Shown here piece after piece: positions 25,786 to 35,277 of a stretch of DNA of 64,000 bases; position 1 is the stretch's first letter, and each line of letters starts with the position of its first letter. The stretch is from Cupriavidus yeoncheonensis. GTDB taxonomy: Bacteria > Pseudomonadota > Gammaproteobacteria > Burkholderiales > Burkholderiaceae. The position numbers and the translations under genes were made by a program. The notes beneath the pieces were generated by a model that saw only the letters and a program-made list of their open reading frames with translations, made no database searches and had not been told where the DNA came from. The stretch spans positions 186,001 to 250,000 of the forward strand of contig NZ_CAJPUY010000004.1 in NCBI RefSeq assembly GCF_905397275.1. Direction: 5' to 3'.

Positions 25786-26442
25786 TCAGCCCGGCGCCTG
25801 GAGTCCTTGTTCCACCATATCGATCAGGCGCTGCCCGAGCACCTCGGCCTGCGCTGGCTCCCGTCCGCGCAAGGGCCCGTCGAGCAGCAGCATCGACAGA
25901 CCGTGTACCGCGGACCAGGCCAGGTATTCGGCACCGGGACGCCGCCGCGCCGGCAGGATCCCCGCTTCGACCATCCGGTCCAGCGCCGCCGACAACAATT
26001 GAAAAGGATTCAGCCCGCCGTGCCCCGCTTTTGCCGGATCGGCATCGGTCTCCACCTCGTCCGGTACCGAAAAAGCCGTACGGAACAAGCCGGGTTCGGC
26101 CAGTGCAAAACGCAGATAGCCGGTGCCGACCGCGCGCAGGTTTGCGCGAGCCAGCGCCGCGCCGCTGCTGCCGGGACGGATACCGCCCAGTTCCGCCTCC
26201 ATGGCGATGGCCAGCGCGGATAGCGCCGCCGCACGCACGGCCTGCAATAAATCCTGCCGGCTGGAAAAATGCCGATAGGCCGCGTTGGGCACCACGCCAA
26301 CCCGACGCGTGGCTTCGCGCAGGACAATGGCGTCCGGTCCCCCTTCGCGCGCCAGGTCGATCCCGGCTTCCAGCAGCGCGCGGCGCAAGTCGCCGTGGCG
26401 ATACGTCTCGCGGGCCGGCATAGGTGAAGCAATCCGGCTCAT
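25786..26442 (-). CDS. TetR/AcrR-family transcriptional regulator
   Basis: A 218-residue repressor. The N-terminal helix-turn-helix is visible in YRHGDLRRALLEAGIDLARE and VGVVPNAAYRHFSSRQDLL (residues about 14-65). A C-terminal ligand-binding domain (about 90-200, PFQLLSAALDRMVEAGILPA) resembles the TetR WHG-type C-terminal domains. GGGGGAA lies before ATG 26442. The regulated gene is not obvious. The gene is followed by a plus-direction terminator belonging to the candidate sRNA. Confidence 0.92.
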   Translation of the reverse strand: MSRIASPMPARETYRHGDLRRALLEAGIDLAREGGPDAIVLREATRRVGVVPNAAYRHFSSRQDLLQAVRAAALSALAIAMEAELGGIRPGSSGAALARANLRAVGTGYLRFALAEPGLFRTAFSVPDEVETDADPAKAGHGGLNPFQLLSAALDRMVEAGILPARRRPGAEYLAWSAVHGLSMLLLDGPLRGREPAQAEVLGQRLIDMVEQGLQAPG

Positions 26443-26534
26443 GATTTCCCCCAGTACATGCTGTTCTTATCTTGCCCAACCAATAGTGAACAGTGTACAC
26501 AATAGGATGCGACGGCGCAGTTCCGCTGCTGCGG

Positions 26535-27968
26535 CTACAGGATCGGCGCAAACAGTTTCGCCACATGCATCGCGACGCGCAGCGGGGCCGGGGCCCTGAG
26601 GAACTCTTCGACGCCGATGCGCCGCGCAAGCGCGAAGTCGGCCTCCAGCATCTCGGCGACCTGGCCGGCGAAGGCCCGATCGGCGGTCATGACCATCAGT
26701 TCGAAGTTCAGCCGGAATGAGCGGTTGTCCAGGTTCGCCGTGCCGATTGCCGCCGCGTCGTCGTCGATCAGGATGACCTTCTGGTGGAGGAAGCCTGGCT
26801 GGTATCGGTACAGCTTGATACCGGCGGTTACCGCCTGGTGGGCGTAAAGCGTGGACGCGGCAAAGACCACGAGATGATCCGGGCGGGCCGGGATCAGGAT
26901 GCGGACGTCCACCCCGCGCAATACCGCCAGCCGCAGCACGGCGAAGACCGCCTCGTCCGGGACGAAGTAAGGCGACGTGATCCAGACCCTGTGCTTCGCC
27001 GCCTGGATCGCCTCGACAAAGAACAGCGAGCAGGTCTCCTGCGCATCGGCCGGGCCGGTAGGCACCACCTGGCAGGTCATGCGGCCGACCTCTTCAGGCG
27101 GCGGCATCAGCAGGTAGGGCACTTCGCGCGCGGCCCAGTACCAGTCTTCGGCAAACGCCATCTGCAGGTCCAGCACCGCGCTGCCGCGCACGCTGATATG
27201 CGTGTCCCGCCATGGCGCCAGTGGCGGCCGCTGTCCCAGATACTCGACACCAACGTTGTGCCCGCCGACGAAGGCCTGCGCGCCATCCACGACGACAAGC
27301 TTGCGGTGGTTGCGGAAGTTGAGCTGGAATCGGTTGACAAAGCCACGGTGGGTGGAGAACGCGCGCGCCTCGACGCCGGCCGCGAGCAGCGTTTTCACGT
27401 AGCCGCGCGGCAAGGCGTGACACCCGATGCTGTCGTAGAGGAAATAGACCTTGACGCCCGCCTGCGCACGCTCGCACAACAGCGCCTGGAGGCGCCGGCC
27501 AAGCACGTCGTCGTGGACGATGAAGAACTGGACGATCACCACCTGCGTGGCGGCGGCCACCGCCTTGAAAATGGCATCGAACGTTGCCGTGCCGTTGACC
27601 AGCAGCCGCACATCGTTGTTGGCCAGGCACGGCATGCCCGTCAGCCGCGGCAGGGCGCGCATGCAGACCTGCTCCGGCGCATGCACCACGCAGGCGCTGC
27701 GCGCCTCGCGGTCTGCGGGCGTCATGCCGTGGCGGATCTCCCGCAGCCGGTCGTCGTTGAACCGGCGCGCGTTGACATAGCCGGCGAACCGGCTCCTGCC
27801 GAAGATCAGGTAAGGCACCAGCGCGAAATACGGCATCATCACCAGCGACCCTGCCCAGGCGATCGCGCCCGGCGCCGTGCGCACCGTCATGACGGCGTGC
27901 AAGGCAGCCAGCACGCCGATGACGTGGAAAATCAGGACGACCGTCGCGACAACGCTCGCGCTTAGCAT
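26535..27968 (-). CDS. cls: cardiolipin synthase (phospholipase D family)
   Basis: A 477-residue membrane enzyme joining two phosphatidylglycerol molecules to cardiolipin plus glycerol. Two N-terminal transmembrane helices (about 5-55) precede two PLD domains. The first HKD motif is HRKLVVVDG (His221, Lys223, Asp228) and the second HQKVILIDDD (about 399-408), followed by AIGTANLDNRSF. Length and order match ClsA-like enzymes. ATG 27968 is chosen because it starts directly before the first helix and has GGGAAG upstream; the frame extends further without coding character. Confidence 0.92.
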   Translation of the reverse strand: MLSASVVATVVLIFHVIGVLAALHAVMTVRTAPGAIAWAGSLVMMPYFALVPYLIFGRSRFAGYVNARRFNDDRLREIRHGMTPADREARSACVVHAPEQVCMRALPRLTGMPCLANNDVRLLVNGTATFDAIFKAVAAATQVVIVQFFIVHDDVLGRRLQALLCERAQAGVKVYFLYDSIGCHALPRGYVKTLLAAGVEARAFSTHRGFVNRFQLNFRNHRKLVVVDGAQAFVGGHNVGVEYLGQRPPLAPWRDTHISVRGSAVLDLQMAFAEDWYWAAREVPYLLMPPPEEVGRMTCQVVPTGPADAQETCSLFFVEAIQAAKHRVWITSPYFVPDEAVFAVLRLAVLRGVDVRILIPARPDHLVVFAASTLYAHQAVTAGIKLYRYQPGFLHQKVILIDDDAAAIGTANLDNRSFRLNFELMVMTADRAFAGQVAEMLEADFALARRIGVEEFLRAPAPLRVAMHVAKLFAPIL

Positions 27969-28236
27969 GTGCAGGCTTCCCAGGTTCCCACCATGCGGAA
28001 CCGGATCACGATAAGTCCTATTTTGGCACAGCAAAGTGCCGGCCGCGGCGCCAAGTCCCCGCACCGCCCCGATTGCCCGCTTCCACCCTAGTGAAAGCCG
28101 CGCAACGCAATCGAGCCAAGCCTCTGCGTCACCTCAAGTTTCCAGCCGGAATCGGATTTGTCCGATTGTTATGCAGCGTTTGCCTTAATACGCTCCCGAA
28201 TCAGAAACCCGATCTCCTGATTCCTGCCTCCACCCT

Positions 28237-29001
28237 ATGCCTGACCCTATGAACATCGCGCTGCTGAGCGGTCAGTCAGCGCACCTGAAAGCCGTACCGG
28301 ACCTGCTGGCCCGCTCAGGCTTCCGATGCAATGTCTTTGCCTCCGCGCGCGCGCTCATCCAGGGCGTCAGCCTGGCTTCGTACGACATGCTGCTGATCCA
28401 CGACGAACTGCCAGGCACGGCTGCCATCGATGTCATCCGCACCGTGCGCTGCGCGCGCTCGCGTGATCTGCCCATCATGATGCTTGGCGGCAGCAGCAGC
28501 GAGGAGGCACTGGTCGAGGCACTGGACGCCGGCGCCGATGACTACCTTTGCGGTCCGCCGAGCACGCGCGTGCTGCTGGCGCGCATGGCTGCGCTGCGCC
28601 GGCGCGCCACTGGCGACCGCCAGCGGCAGGGGCTGGTGGTGCGCGCGGGCCCGTACCAACTCAACAGCGTGGGCCGCTTCGCGACGCTGAACGGCGAACG
28701 CATCACCCTGACGCCCAAGGAATTCGACCTGGCCATGCTGCTGTTCTCCAATGCCGGACGCGTGCTGGCCAACCGCCGCATCGAACAGGCCATCTGGCAC
28801 CGTGAACTGCCGCCTTTGTCGCGCGCACTGGCCGGTCTGATGTCGCGCCTGCGCAAGGCCTTGCGGCTCAGTCCGGAGATTGGTGTTTCGATCACGGTGG
28901 TCTATGCGCATGGCTATCGCCTAGACGTCCATGACGACGGCGTTTCCATGCGACTGCCCAATCCGCTTTCCGGCAAGCCACTCGCACTGACCGTGCCCTG
29001 A
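28237..29001 (+). CDS. OmpR-like response regulator with degenerate receiver domain
   Basis: A 254-residue protein with a receiver-like domain (about 5-120) and a C-terminal winged helix (about 150-230, ITLTPKEFDLAMLLFSNAGR and ISGVSITVVYAHGYRLD-like wing). The receiver lacks the usual features: the acidic pair after beta-1 is replaced by SG, the phospho-acceptor position reads His55 (next to Asp56) in LLIHDELPG, and the conserved Lys-Pro near beta-5 reads GPP. It is therefore unlikely to be switched by ordinary phosphotransfer. No kinase gene is adjacent. It is convergent with an EAL-GGDEF gene. Confidence 0.85.
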   Translation: MPDPMNIALLSGQSAHLKAVPDLLARSGFRCNVFASARALIQGVSLASYDMLLIHDELPGTAAIDVIRTVRCARSRDLPIMMLGGSSSEEALVEALDAGADDYLCGPPSTRVLLARMAALRRRATGDRQRQGLVVRAGPYQLNSVGRFATLNGERITLTPKEFDLAMLLFSNAGRVLANRRIEQAIWHRELPPLSRALAGLMSRLRKALRLSPEIGVSITVVYAHGYRLDVHDDGVSMRLPNPLSGKPLALTVP

Positions 29002-29007
29002 CCCCGC

Positions 29008-30843
29008 CTACGCTGGCAGGCGGCCTGCCAGCGCCCGGAAGTCGAGTACCGCCAGGCCGTTGGCGGCCCGCTTGGCCTCATGCTTTGCGGCCGCGGCCGC
29101 AGCGCCGATCCGCTGGCTGCCAGCGCGCCGCAACCCGCTGACCGCCTCCGCCTCCACGCGCACCACGCCTGCCGCCATCGATACGGGCGGGAAAAAGGCC
29201 GGCTGACCGTTGCGGTCCTCGGCATGGATGCCGCCCGCGGCGCGGTCTGCCGGCGTGTACATGTCTCGCGCCGCGTCGTTGAAGCGGCGAATGGCCGCGC
29301 CCACGCGCACCGACCAGTCCGCGCTCTGGTAAAGCACCAGGAAATCGTCGCCGCCGACGTGCCCAAGGAAATCGCGTGCCGGGTCGCAAGCCTCGGTGAG
29401 GATGGCTGCGGCGCCCTTGAGCATCTCGTCGCCTTCCCAGTAGCCGTACTTGTCGTTGTAGGACTTGAAGTGGTTCAGGTCGACATAGCATGCGCAGAAG
29501 GCATTGCCGGCTTCGATGAGTCGGTCGATATGCTGGTTCAGCGGAATATTGCCGGGCAGAAAGGTAAGCGGGTTGGCATAGCGCGCAGCCTCCATACGGA
29601 TCTCGGTGATCGCACGGACCAGGTCCGCCCCCGTGCCCAGGCCCATATAGCGCCCTTGGCTCGTGATGACAAAGCCGTCGGCCAGTGAGCGCGGGTTCTC
29701 GCCGGCCAGGATCTGCGTCATGGTTTCCAGCCCGGCATGCAGGTCGAAACAGGCGGGCTCGCGGTTGGCCAGGGTAATGCAGGCTTTCTTGCCGTACAGT
29801 TCGCGATGGAATGGCGCGGCGTAGCGGTCCATGAAGCTCTGCCGGTTGATGATGGCCAGCGGCTTCTGGTCTTCGCTGACGATTGCCACGGCCTGCAGTT
29901 CCGGCTGCGACTGAAACGCGCGCAGCACGTCGTCATTGGCTGTACCGGGCAGGACAGCCGGCGCCGCGCGCAGCAACCGCCCTGCCGTGATGCCCGACCA
30001 GCCGGAACGGACCATCTGGGGAAACACCGCGATCTGGCGCGAGGTCAGGACCCGCCTGACATGCATGCCGGCCTGCGCGGGCGGCTCGGTCTCCGGCCGG
30101 CCAAGGTAGTAGCCCTGCGCACCCGCCACGCCCAGGTCGCGGACCACGGCCAGTTCCTCTTCATCCTCGACGCCTTCGGCGATCACACGGCCGCCAAACG
30201 CCCCCATCATGCGCAATACGCCGCGCAGGATCTCCAGCCGCCGCGAGCAAGACGCGATGCCGCGGATCAGCGACTTGTCGATCTTCACGAACTGCGGGGA
30301 CAACTGGGCCAGCAGATCGAGGTTCGCATGGCCGGTGCCAAAGTCATCCAGCGCGTATTGCATGCCCAGTTCCCGCAGCACAGCCATGGCCTGCCCGAAG
30401 CTGGCCGCATCGCCGATCGGCGTCTGTTCCGTGACCTCAACCACGAGGCGCGTCGGCGAGATGCCTGCGCCGATCAGCATGGAAAGGCCGTTGCCGCGCC
30501 CGGCGAGCAGATGGCGAAGGGTAAGCGGGCTGAAATTGAGGAAGAGCTTGCCCGGCAGATCGAGCGCGCCCCAGGCCGCCAGCGCCGTGCGCGCGGCATG
30601 CATCTCCAGCGCAATGGTGCCCGCGGGGTTCTGCGCCAGCTGGAACAGCGCCTCCGGACTGGCATAAGGCGAGCCGGCCGGGCCGCGGATCAGCGCTTCA
30701 TAGCCCAGCATTTCCGCGGATTCGGCCTGCACGATGGGCTGAAACACGGCATGCAGGGGCGGCAGTGATGACAACTGGAATGGCAAGGAAGAACGTGCCT
30801 CGGAGTGCCTATGAGGAGGCATGGCGGCGGGCGAGCCTGGCAT
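29008..30843 (-). CDS. EAL - CBS - GGDEF cyclic-di-GMP protein
   Basis: About 611 residues. An EAL phosphodiesterase domain comes first with YEALIRGP, LVVEVTEQTP, ALDDFGTGHANLDLL and VIAEGVEDEEEL, all catalytic-type motifs. A CBS-pair-like region follows (about 300-430; VAIVSEDQKPLAIINRQSFM and ADGFVITSQGRYMGLGTG). A GGDEF-like domain ends the protein, with FCACYVDLNHFKSYND and active-site loop GGDDF in place of GGDEF, a change that may still allow GTP binding. The order EAL-CBS-GGDEF is the reverse of the common GGDEF-EAL. No transmembrane segment. The start is uncertain between GTG 30882, ATG 30843 and ATG 30822. Confidence 0.9.
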   Translation of the reverse strand: MPGSPAAMPPHRHSEARSSLPFQLSSLPPLHAVFQPIVQAESAEMLGYEALIRGPAGSPYASPEALFQLAQNPAGTIALEMHAARTALAAWGALDLPGKLFLNFSPLTLRHLLAGRGNGLSMLIGAGISPTRLVVEVTEQTPIGDAASFGQAMAVLRELGMQYALDDFGTGHANLDLLAQLSPQFVKIDKSLIRGIASCSRRLEILRGVLRMMGAFGGRVIAEGVEDEEELAVVRDLGVAGAQGYYLGRPETEPPAQAGMHVRRVLTSRQIAVFPQMVRSGWSGITAGRLLRAAPAVLPGTANDDVLRAFQSQPELQAVAIVSEDQKPLAIINRQSFMDRYAAPFHRELYGKKACITLANREPACFDLHAGLETMTQILAGENPRSLADGFVITSQGRYMGLGTGADLVRAITEIRMEAARYANPLTFLPGNIPLNQHIDRLIEAGNAFCACYVDLNHFKSYNDKYGYWEGDEMLKGAAAILTEACDPARDFLGHVGGDDFLVLYQSADWSVRVGAAIRRFNDAARDMYTPADRAAGGIHAEDRNGQPAFFPPVSMAAGVVRVEAEAVSGLRRAGSQRIGAAAAAAKHEAKRAANGLAVLDFRALAGRLPA

Positions 30844-31123
30844 AAAGTGACCGGAAAATTGCAGGGCAAGCGCCCGGCGCACATTTCATGACAATAATGT
30901 GACGCCAATATGACATCGGCAATACCCGGCATGTGTCACGTCATCGTCACATTTCTGTCCGACTATCCGTGCCGGCCGAGGCCCGCGCGCACACTCTGCA
31001 AAGAAGCGCGATCGCCCGGCCGGGGTCAGGAACGTCCGGGATTCCGGTGCCAGCCACTGTGCCAGCACCTGCGCGATCCGACGGACATGTCATGCGGGCA
31101 CCATGCCCGCCGGAGTCGTATTC

Positions 31124-32725
31124 ATGTTGCAGTCACTCAAGTTGTCCGGGCCGACGGATCGTGCCCGCCGGGCATCGCGGTTTACGCGCCTGCCGTTGCT
31201 GGCGCGACTGTGCGCCGCGTTCGCGCTGGTGTACCTGTTCGGCGCTGCGGTAGGCGTGACCGGCATCGTCAACCTTATCGACCTGCGCCAGCGCAGCGAC
31301 GCCCTGTATCGACAGGATATGCACGGGGCGATCTCCGCCGAGCGGGCGCAATCGGCACTGGCCCGGCTGGGCCGCGCCCAGTTGTCCGTGACCATGGCAA
31401 CCAGCGGCACCGAACGCGATGAGGCCGCCGCCGACATCGACGCCGCGCTGGGCCGGCTCGATGCCGCGCTCGACGGGATCCGGCACGCCGCACCGGCACA
31501 GGCGGAGCGCCTGCAGCCGGAGCGCGCCCAGGCCGGCAAGCTGCTGCAGGCCTACGTTGCACTGGTACGGCAGCAACCGCTGGACCCGCTGCAGTTCGAC
31601 AGCGCAGTTTCCGTAGACGGCCATTTTGTCGCCGAACAGCTCACGAAGCTCAGCGGCATGATGGAAGATACGCGCGCGCGCCAGGAGCGGCAGGCGGCCG
31701 GCACCATGGCCAGCGTCGGCTCGCGCCAGGCCACGGCGCAGGCGCTGATGATCGGCCTGCTGGCCGCCAGCCTTGTCGCCGCAGCCGGGCTGGCATGGTT
31801 CGCCGCGCGCAGTCTCACCACGGAGCTTGGCGGCGAACCGGCGGACGCCGCGGAGGCCGCCACGCGCATCGCGGCCGGCGACCTCACGGGCGACATCCGT
31901 CTGCGTAACGGTGACGCGCACAGCGTGCTGGGCCTGCTTTCGCGCATGCGCGACCAGCTGGCCGGCGTGCTGGCACGCATCCGCGATTCCGCCCAGGACA
32001 TCACCGCCGCCAGCGCCGGCATTGCCGCCGGCAACCACGACCTCGCGGCACGCACCAACCAGCAGGCCGCCGCACTGGCTGGCGCGGCCGAGAGCGTGCG
32101 CCGCCTGGCCGGACTGGTCGAACAATCCCACGCGCAGGCCACCGAATCCAGCGGTGTCGCGCAACGGGCGCGCGAAGCCGCTGACTCCGGCTCGGCAGTG
32201 GTGCGCGAGATGAGCGGCGCGATGGAGGCCGTGCACGTGCATTCGCGGCAAATCGCCGAAGTCGTCACGCTGATCGAGAGCATTGCATTCCAGACCAACA
32301 TCCTCGCCCTGAATGCTGCCGTCGAGGCCGCGCGCGCCGGCCCGGCCGGGCGCGGCTTCGCGGTGGTGGCGCAGGAAGTCAGGGCACTGGCGCAGCGCAG
32401 CGCAAGTTCGGCCCGTGAAATCGGCGACATCGTCGGCAGCGCCACGCGCGAGATCGAGCGCGGTGCGCATCTGACCACGGAGGTGGTCAGTGCAATGGGT
32501 CGCATCGACTCCGCCGTCAGCCACAGCCACGAACTGGCCAGCCAGCTTTGCGGACTGGCCGACGAACAGGCACTGGGCGTACGCACGGTAGGACACTCGG
32601 TCGGCCAGCTCGAGCAAACCGCGCAACAGAACGCGGAGCTGGTAGATACCGTGGCAGCACAGGCCGAGCGCCTGGACGCCCTCGCAGCCGGGCTGGAGCA
32701 GGACGTGGCGCGCTTCCGCTTTTAG
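31124..32725 (+). CDS. methyl-accepting chemotaxis protein
   Basis: A 533-residue chemoreceptor. An N-terminal transmembrane helix (about 25-50), a helical periplasmic ligand domain (about 50-205), a second helix ([20 protein letters not shown], about 206-225), a HAMP segment, and a long cytoplasmic coiled coil with the hairpin-tip signature [20 protein letters not shown]. The ligand domain is a four-helix-bundle type and no ligand is named. ATG 31124 is preferred over ATG 31103 because GGAG lies eight bases before it. No che genes are in the window, so it probably joins arrays encoded elsewhere. Confidence 0.93.
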   Translation: MLQSLKLSGPTDRARRASRFTRLPLLARLCAAFALVYLFGAAVGVTGIVNLIDLRQRSDALYRQDMHGAISAERAQSALARLGRAQLSVTMATSGTERDEAAADIDAALGRLDAALDGIRHAAPAQAERLQPERAQAGKLLQAYVALVRQQPLDPLQFDSAVSVDGHFVAEQLTKLSGMMEDTRARQERQAAGTMASVGSRQATAQALMIGLLAASLVAAAGLAWFAARSLTTELGGEPADAAEAATRIAAGDLTGDIRLRNGDAHSVLGLLSRMRDQLAGVLARIRDSAQDITAASAGIAAGNHDLAARTNQQAAALAGAAESVRRLAGLVEQSHAQATESSGVAQRAREAADSGSAVVREMSGAMEAVHVHSRQIAEVVTLIESIAFQTNILALNAAVEAARAGPAGRGFAVVAQEVRALAQRSASSAREIGDIVGSATREIERGAHLTTEVVSAMGRIDSAVSHSHELASQLCGLADEQALGVRTVGHSVGQLEQTAQQNAELVDTVAAQAERLDALAAGLEQDVARFRF

Positions 32726-32914
32726 CCCGCGGACGCGGACAGGCGTATAGATGTGTCAGCCGGAAACATTTGACATTGAGAGGTAACCGGCATTTACGAG
32801 TTCCGCGATGAAGTTACAGATATGTTTCACTTGGGGGCGGCGTTGTTACGCGCAGGCCCCGGGTTGCCGAGTAATCTTTGCTCACACCAACCCACGGGTA
32901 ACCCCAAGGAAATC

Positions 32915-33508
32915 ATGTCCGAACGACTCATCATGCTGGACGTACCCGGCGTACTGTATTCCGACCGGTCCCAGGCCCGGCTCGGCGGGGTTCCCGACTC
33001 GGGCACCTTGCGCGATGTCCACTTCTTCGATCCCATCGCGCTGGGCTATATCCGCCGGCTCTTCGGCCTGGCCGGGGCACGCGTGGTGGTTTCGGACGCC
33101 TGGCGGCGCGGCACGCCGGCCGCCGTCTTTCAACAGCTCGACCTGCAGGTGGAAGGCATGACGCCGCCCGTGGCAGGCGGTCACGGCGCAGAGATCGACG
33201 CATACTTTGCCCGCCGTGCCATGCCGTCGTCCTATGTGATCGTGTCCTGCGCGCCGGCCGAATCGATGACCGAAGCGCAGCGCGAACACCTGGTCAGCGT
33301 CGACCCGGCCGAGGGCCTCACGGTCGCGAACTTCCGGCAGGCGCTGGACATTCTTGGCGTGGCCTGCCCGTCCACGCTGTTGCCGCCGCCGCGGCTCGAC
33401 GCAGGTCTGCGGGCCAAGCTGGCCCAGTTGCAGCGGCTGGCGCGCGAAGAACCCGCCCGCTTCGATACCCCTGCGCAGCCGGCTGCCGCCGTGGCACTGC
33501 ACGCCTGA
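32915..33508 (+). CDS. HAD-like protein with altered DxD motif
   Basis: A 197-residue protein whose start resembles small HAD-superfamily proteins used as RNA-repair-linked phosphatases: LIMLDVPGVLYSD, then a RVVVSDAWRRGTP segment in the place of the usual threonine/serine motif II and a YVIVSCAPAESM strand. The second Asp of the DxD nucleophile pair is Pro here (DVP), so phosphatase activity is doubtful. AAGGAAA lies before ATG 32915. Cytoplasmic. Family placement rests on motif order only. Confidence 0.65.
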   Translation: MSERLIMLDVPGVLYSDRSQARLGGVPDSGTLRDVHFFDPIALGYIRRLFGLAGARVVVSDAWRRGTPAAVFQQLDLQVEGMTPPVAGGHGAEIDAYFARRAMPSSYVIVSCAPAESMTEAQREHLVSVDPAEGLTVANFRQALDILGVACPSTLLPPPRLDAGLRAKLAQLQRLAREEPARFDTPAQPAAAVALHA

Positions 33509-33531
33509 GCGCGTCATCACACACGATGCAC

Positions 33532-33553
33532 AAGGGGCGCCATGGCGCCCCTT
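33532..33553. terminator. bidirectional hairpin between convergent genes
   Basis: A perfect ten-base inverted repeat, AAGGGGCGCC/GGCGCCCCTT, with a two-base centre, lying between the HAD-like gene (ends 33508) and the arginase gene (ends 33583, opposite strand). The downstream plus strand is T-rich (CTTTGTCTTTG). It probably stops transcription from both sides. Confidence 0.65.
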
Positions 33554-33582
33554 CGCTTTGTCTTTGCCTGCGAGGCAGGCCG

Positions 33583-34497
33583 TCAGCGTGCCCGCAGCAG
33601 CGTGGACTTGCCGAACAGGCTTTCCAGGAAGTCCACCACCAGCCTTGCCGTCTCGTTGCGCACATCGCAGGCAGGGTTGAGTTCCATCACGTCGAGCGAC
33701 GACAACCGTCCCGTGTCGGCGATCATCTCCATGCACAGCTGCGTCTCGCGATAGGTCGGGCCGCCCAGGACCATCGTGCCGACGCCCGGTGCAATGGCGG
33801 AATCGATGAAATCCACGTCGAAGCTCACATGCAGGTGGGTGTCGTCGTCCACGCCGGCCAGCGCCTGCTCCATGGTCTGGCGCATGCCGTACTCGTCGAT
33901 AAAGCGCATGTCGAACACCTTCAGGCCGAACGCATGCAGCCTCAGCTTTTCCTGCGCGTCGACGCTGCGGATGCCCACCTGCCGGATTTCCTGCGGCAAT
34001 ACCGCCGGAGCCTGGCCCCCGAGCATGGTCAGCGGCACAGGCCCGTCGCCGCACAGGCAGGCCACCGGCATGCCATGCATATTGCCGGTCGGCGTGCTGG
34101 ACCCGATGTTCGCGTCGGCGTGCGCGTCGAGCCAGAGCACCACGAGCTTCCGCCCTGCCAGGCGACAGTGGCGCGCCACGGCGCTCACCGACCCGACCGC
34201 CAGGCAGTGGTCCCCACCCAGCAGGACCGGCATCCTGCCCTCTTCGAGTACGCGCGTGCTGGCGTCGAATACTCCGCGATTCCATGCCACCACCTCATCG
34301 AGGTGGCGCAGGCCCTGCACGGGCGGCGCCAGCGGATTGACCGGACCGGCAATATTGCCGGCATCGCGCACATCCAATCCCATCCTGGCGAGGGCCGGAA
34401 CGATGTCGGCAATGCGCAGCGCCTCGGGACCCATGGTGCAGCCTCTGGTACTCGCCCCGACATCCGTCGGCGCACCAAACAGGGTAATCGGCTTCAT
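33583..34497 (-). CDS. rocF: arginase
   Basis: A 304-residue manganese ureohydrolase splitting arginine into ornithine and urea. The metal ligands are seen in LLGGDHCLAVGS (about 91-102), LWLDAHADAN (about 121-130) and SFDVDFIDS (about 225-233), with the arginase-type N-terminus MKPITLFGAPTDVGASTRG. AGGAGG before ATG 34497 fixes the start. It is not next to other arginine genes. Agmatinase is the main alternative, but the N-terminal GAPTDVGASTRGC pattern favours arginase. Confidence 0.92.
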   Translation of the reverse strand: MKPITLFGAPTDVGASTRGCTMGPEALRIADIVPALARMGLDVRDAGNIAGPVNPLAPPVQGLRHLDEVVAWNRGVFDASTRVLEEGRMPVLLGGDHCLAVGSVSAVARHCRLAGRKLVVLWLDAHADANIGSSTPTGNMHGMPVACLCGDGPVPLTMLGGQAPAVLPQEIRQVGIRSVDAQEKLRLHAFGLKVFDMRFIDEYGMRQTMEQALAGVDDDTHLHVSFDVDFIDSAIAPGVGTMVLGGPTYRETQLCMEMIADTGRLSSLDVMELNPACDVRNETARLVVDFLESLFGKSTLLRAR

Positions 34498-34602
34498 GGG
34501 GGCCTCCTGTGCGCGTTGGACAGGTAACGGCGATGGTGGAAAAACGCCGTCCCTGTCGGGTCTGGCAACTTGCCGCGGTGCAAGGTTCCCGATCCCGGCG
34601 AC

Positions 34603-35133
34603 TCACGGAAAGATATCGTCTTCGTGATCGCCGCGGTCGTCGCTTCTCGCCTGCTTGCCCGCATCGCCGTTGTCGCGAGTGGCATGCTTATCCCCGTTGA
34701 TCGGATCCAGCACGCGATGCAGCCGCGCTTCCAGGCGCCCGCCCATCCATAGCAGCGCCATGCCGAGCACGAGCGCCAGGCCGCCGACCACGTAGTAACC
34801 CGCGCCCGCCGCCGCGCCCAGGATGGCCGCCAGCCAGATTGCCGCCGCTGTGGTCAGTCCCTGCGGGCGCTGGTGCGTGCCATGGCGGGCGATCACGCCC
34901 ACGCCCAGGAAGCCGATGCCGGTCAGCAGGCCCTGCAGCACGCGCGAGACTGCGTCCAACGGATGTCCGGACTGCGTCACCAGGCATACCGCCGTTGCCG
35001 CGCCCAGCGATACCAGCCCCAGTGTGCGCATGCCGGCGGCCTTGCCGCGCAGGTTGCGGTCCAGGCCGATCACGGCGCCGGCGAGCAAGCCGCAAAACAG
35101 GCGCAGGAAGATTTCGAAGCTGATGTTTTCCAT
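34603..35133 (-). CDS. MgtC/SapB-family membrane protein
   Basis: A 176-residue inner-membrane protein with an N-terminal MgtC domain of four to five helices. Family signatures include FCGLLAGAVIGLDRNLRGK, AAGMRTLGLVSLGAATAV and GFLGVGVIARHGTHQRPQGLTTAAAIWLAA. MgtC proteins are tied to low-magnesium growth, and some inhibit the F1F0 ATP synthase or affect phosphate uptake. The soluble C-terminal domain of full MgtC is short here and ends in a charged tail rich in Asp and Arg. Ribosome binding site weak. Confidence 0.9.
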   Translation of the reverse strand: MENISFEIFLRLFCGLLAGAVIGLDRNLRGKAAGMRTLGLVSLGAATAVCLVTQSGHPLDAVSRVLQGLLTGIGFLGVGVIARHGTHQRPQGLTTAAAIWLAAILGAAAGAGYYVVGGLALVLGMALLWMGGRLEARLHRVLDPINGDKHATRDNGDAGKQARSDDRGDHEDDIFP

Positions 35134-35277
35134 AGGTGTTCTTGTGGCCGATCAGACGCCACAGGCGCTGACGCAAGCTTACCTCAGGCAACCGGGCATG
35201 ACGGCCGAATGCCCTTATCATGGCAACTCGTCCCGGGCTCCTGCGGCCCGGCTTGTACCGCCTTACCCTAAGCTGCC

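Noticed and set aside
29080..30768. Long plus-strand frames opposite the EAL-GGDEF gene
   Set aside because: Mirror frames of a well-supported minus-strand gene; His/Arg/Gln-rich and without domains.
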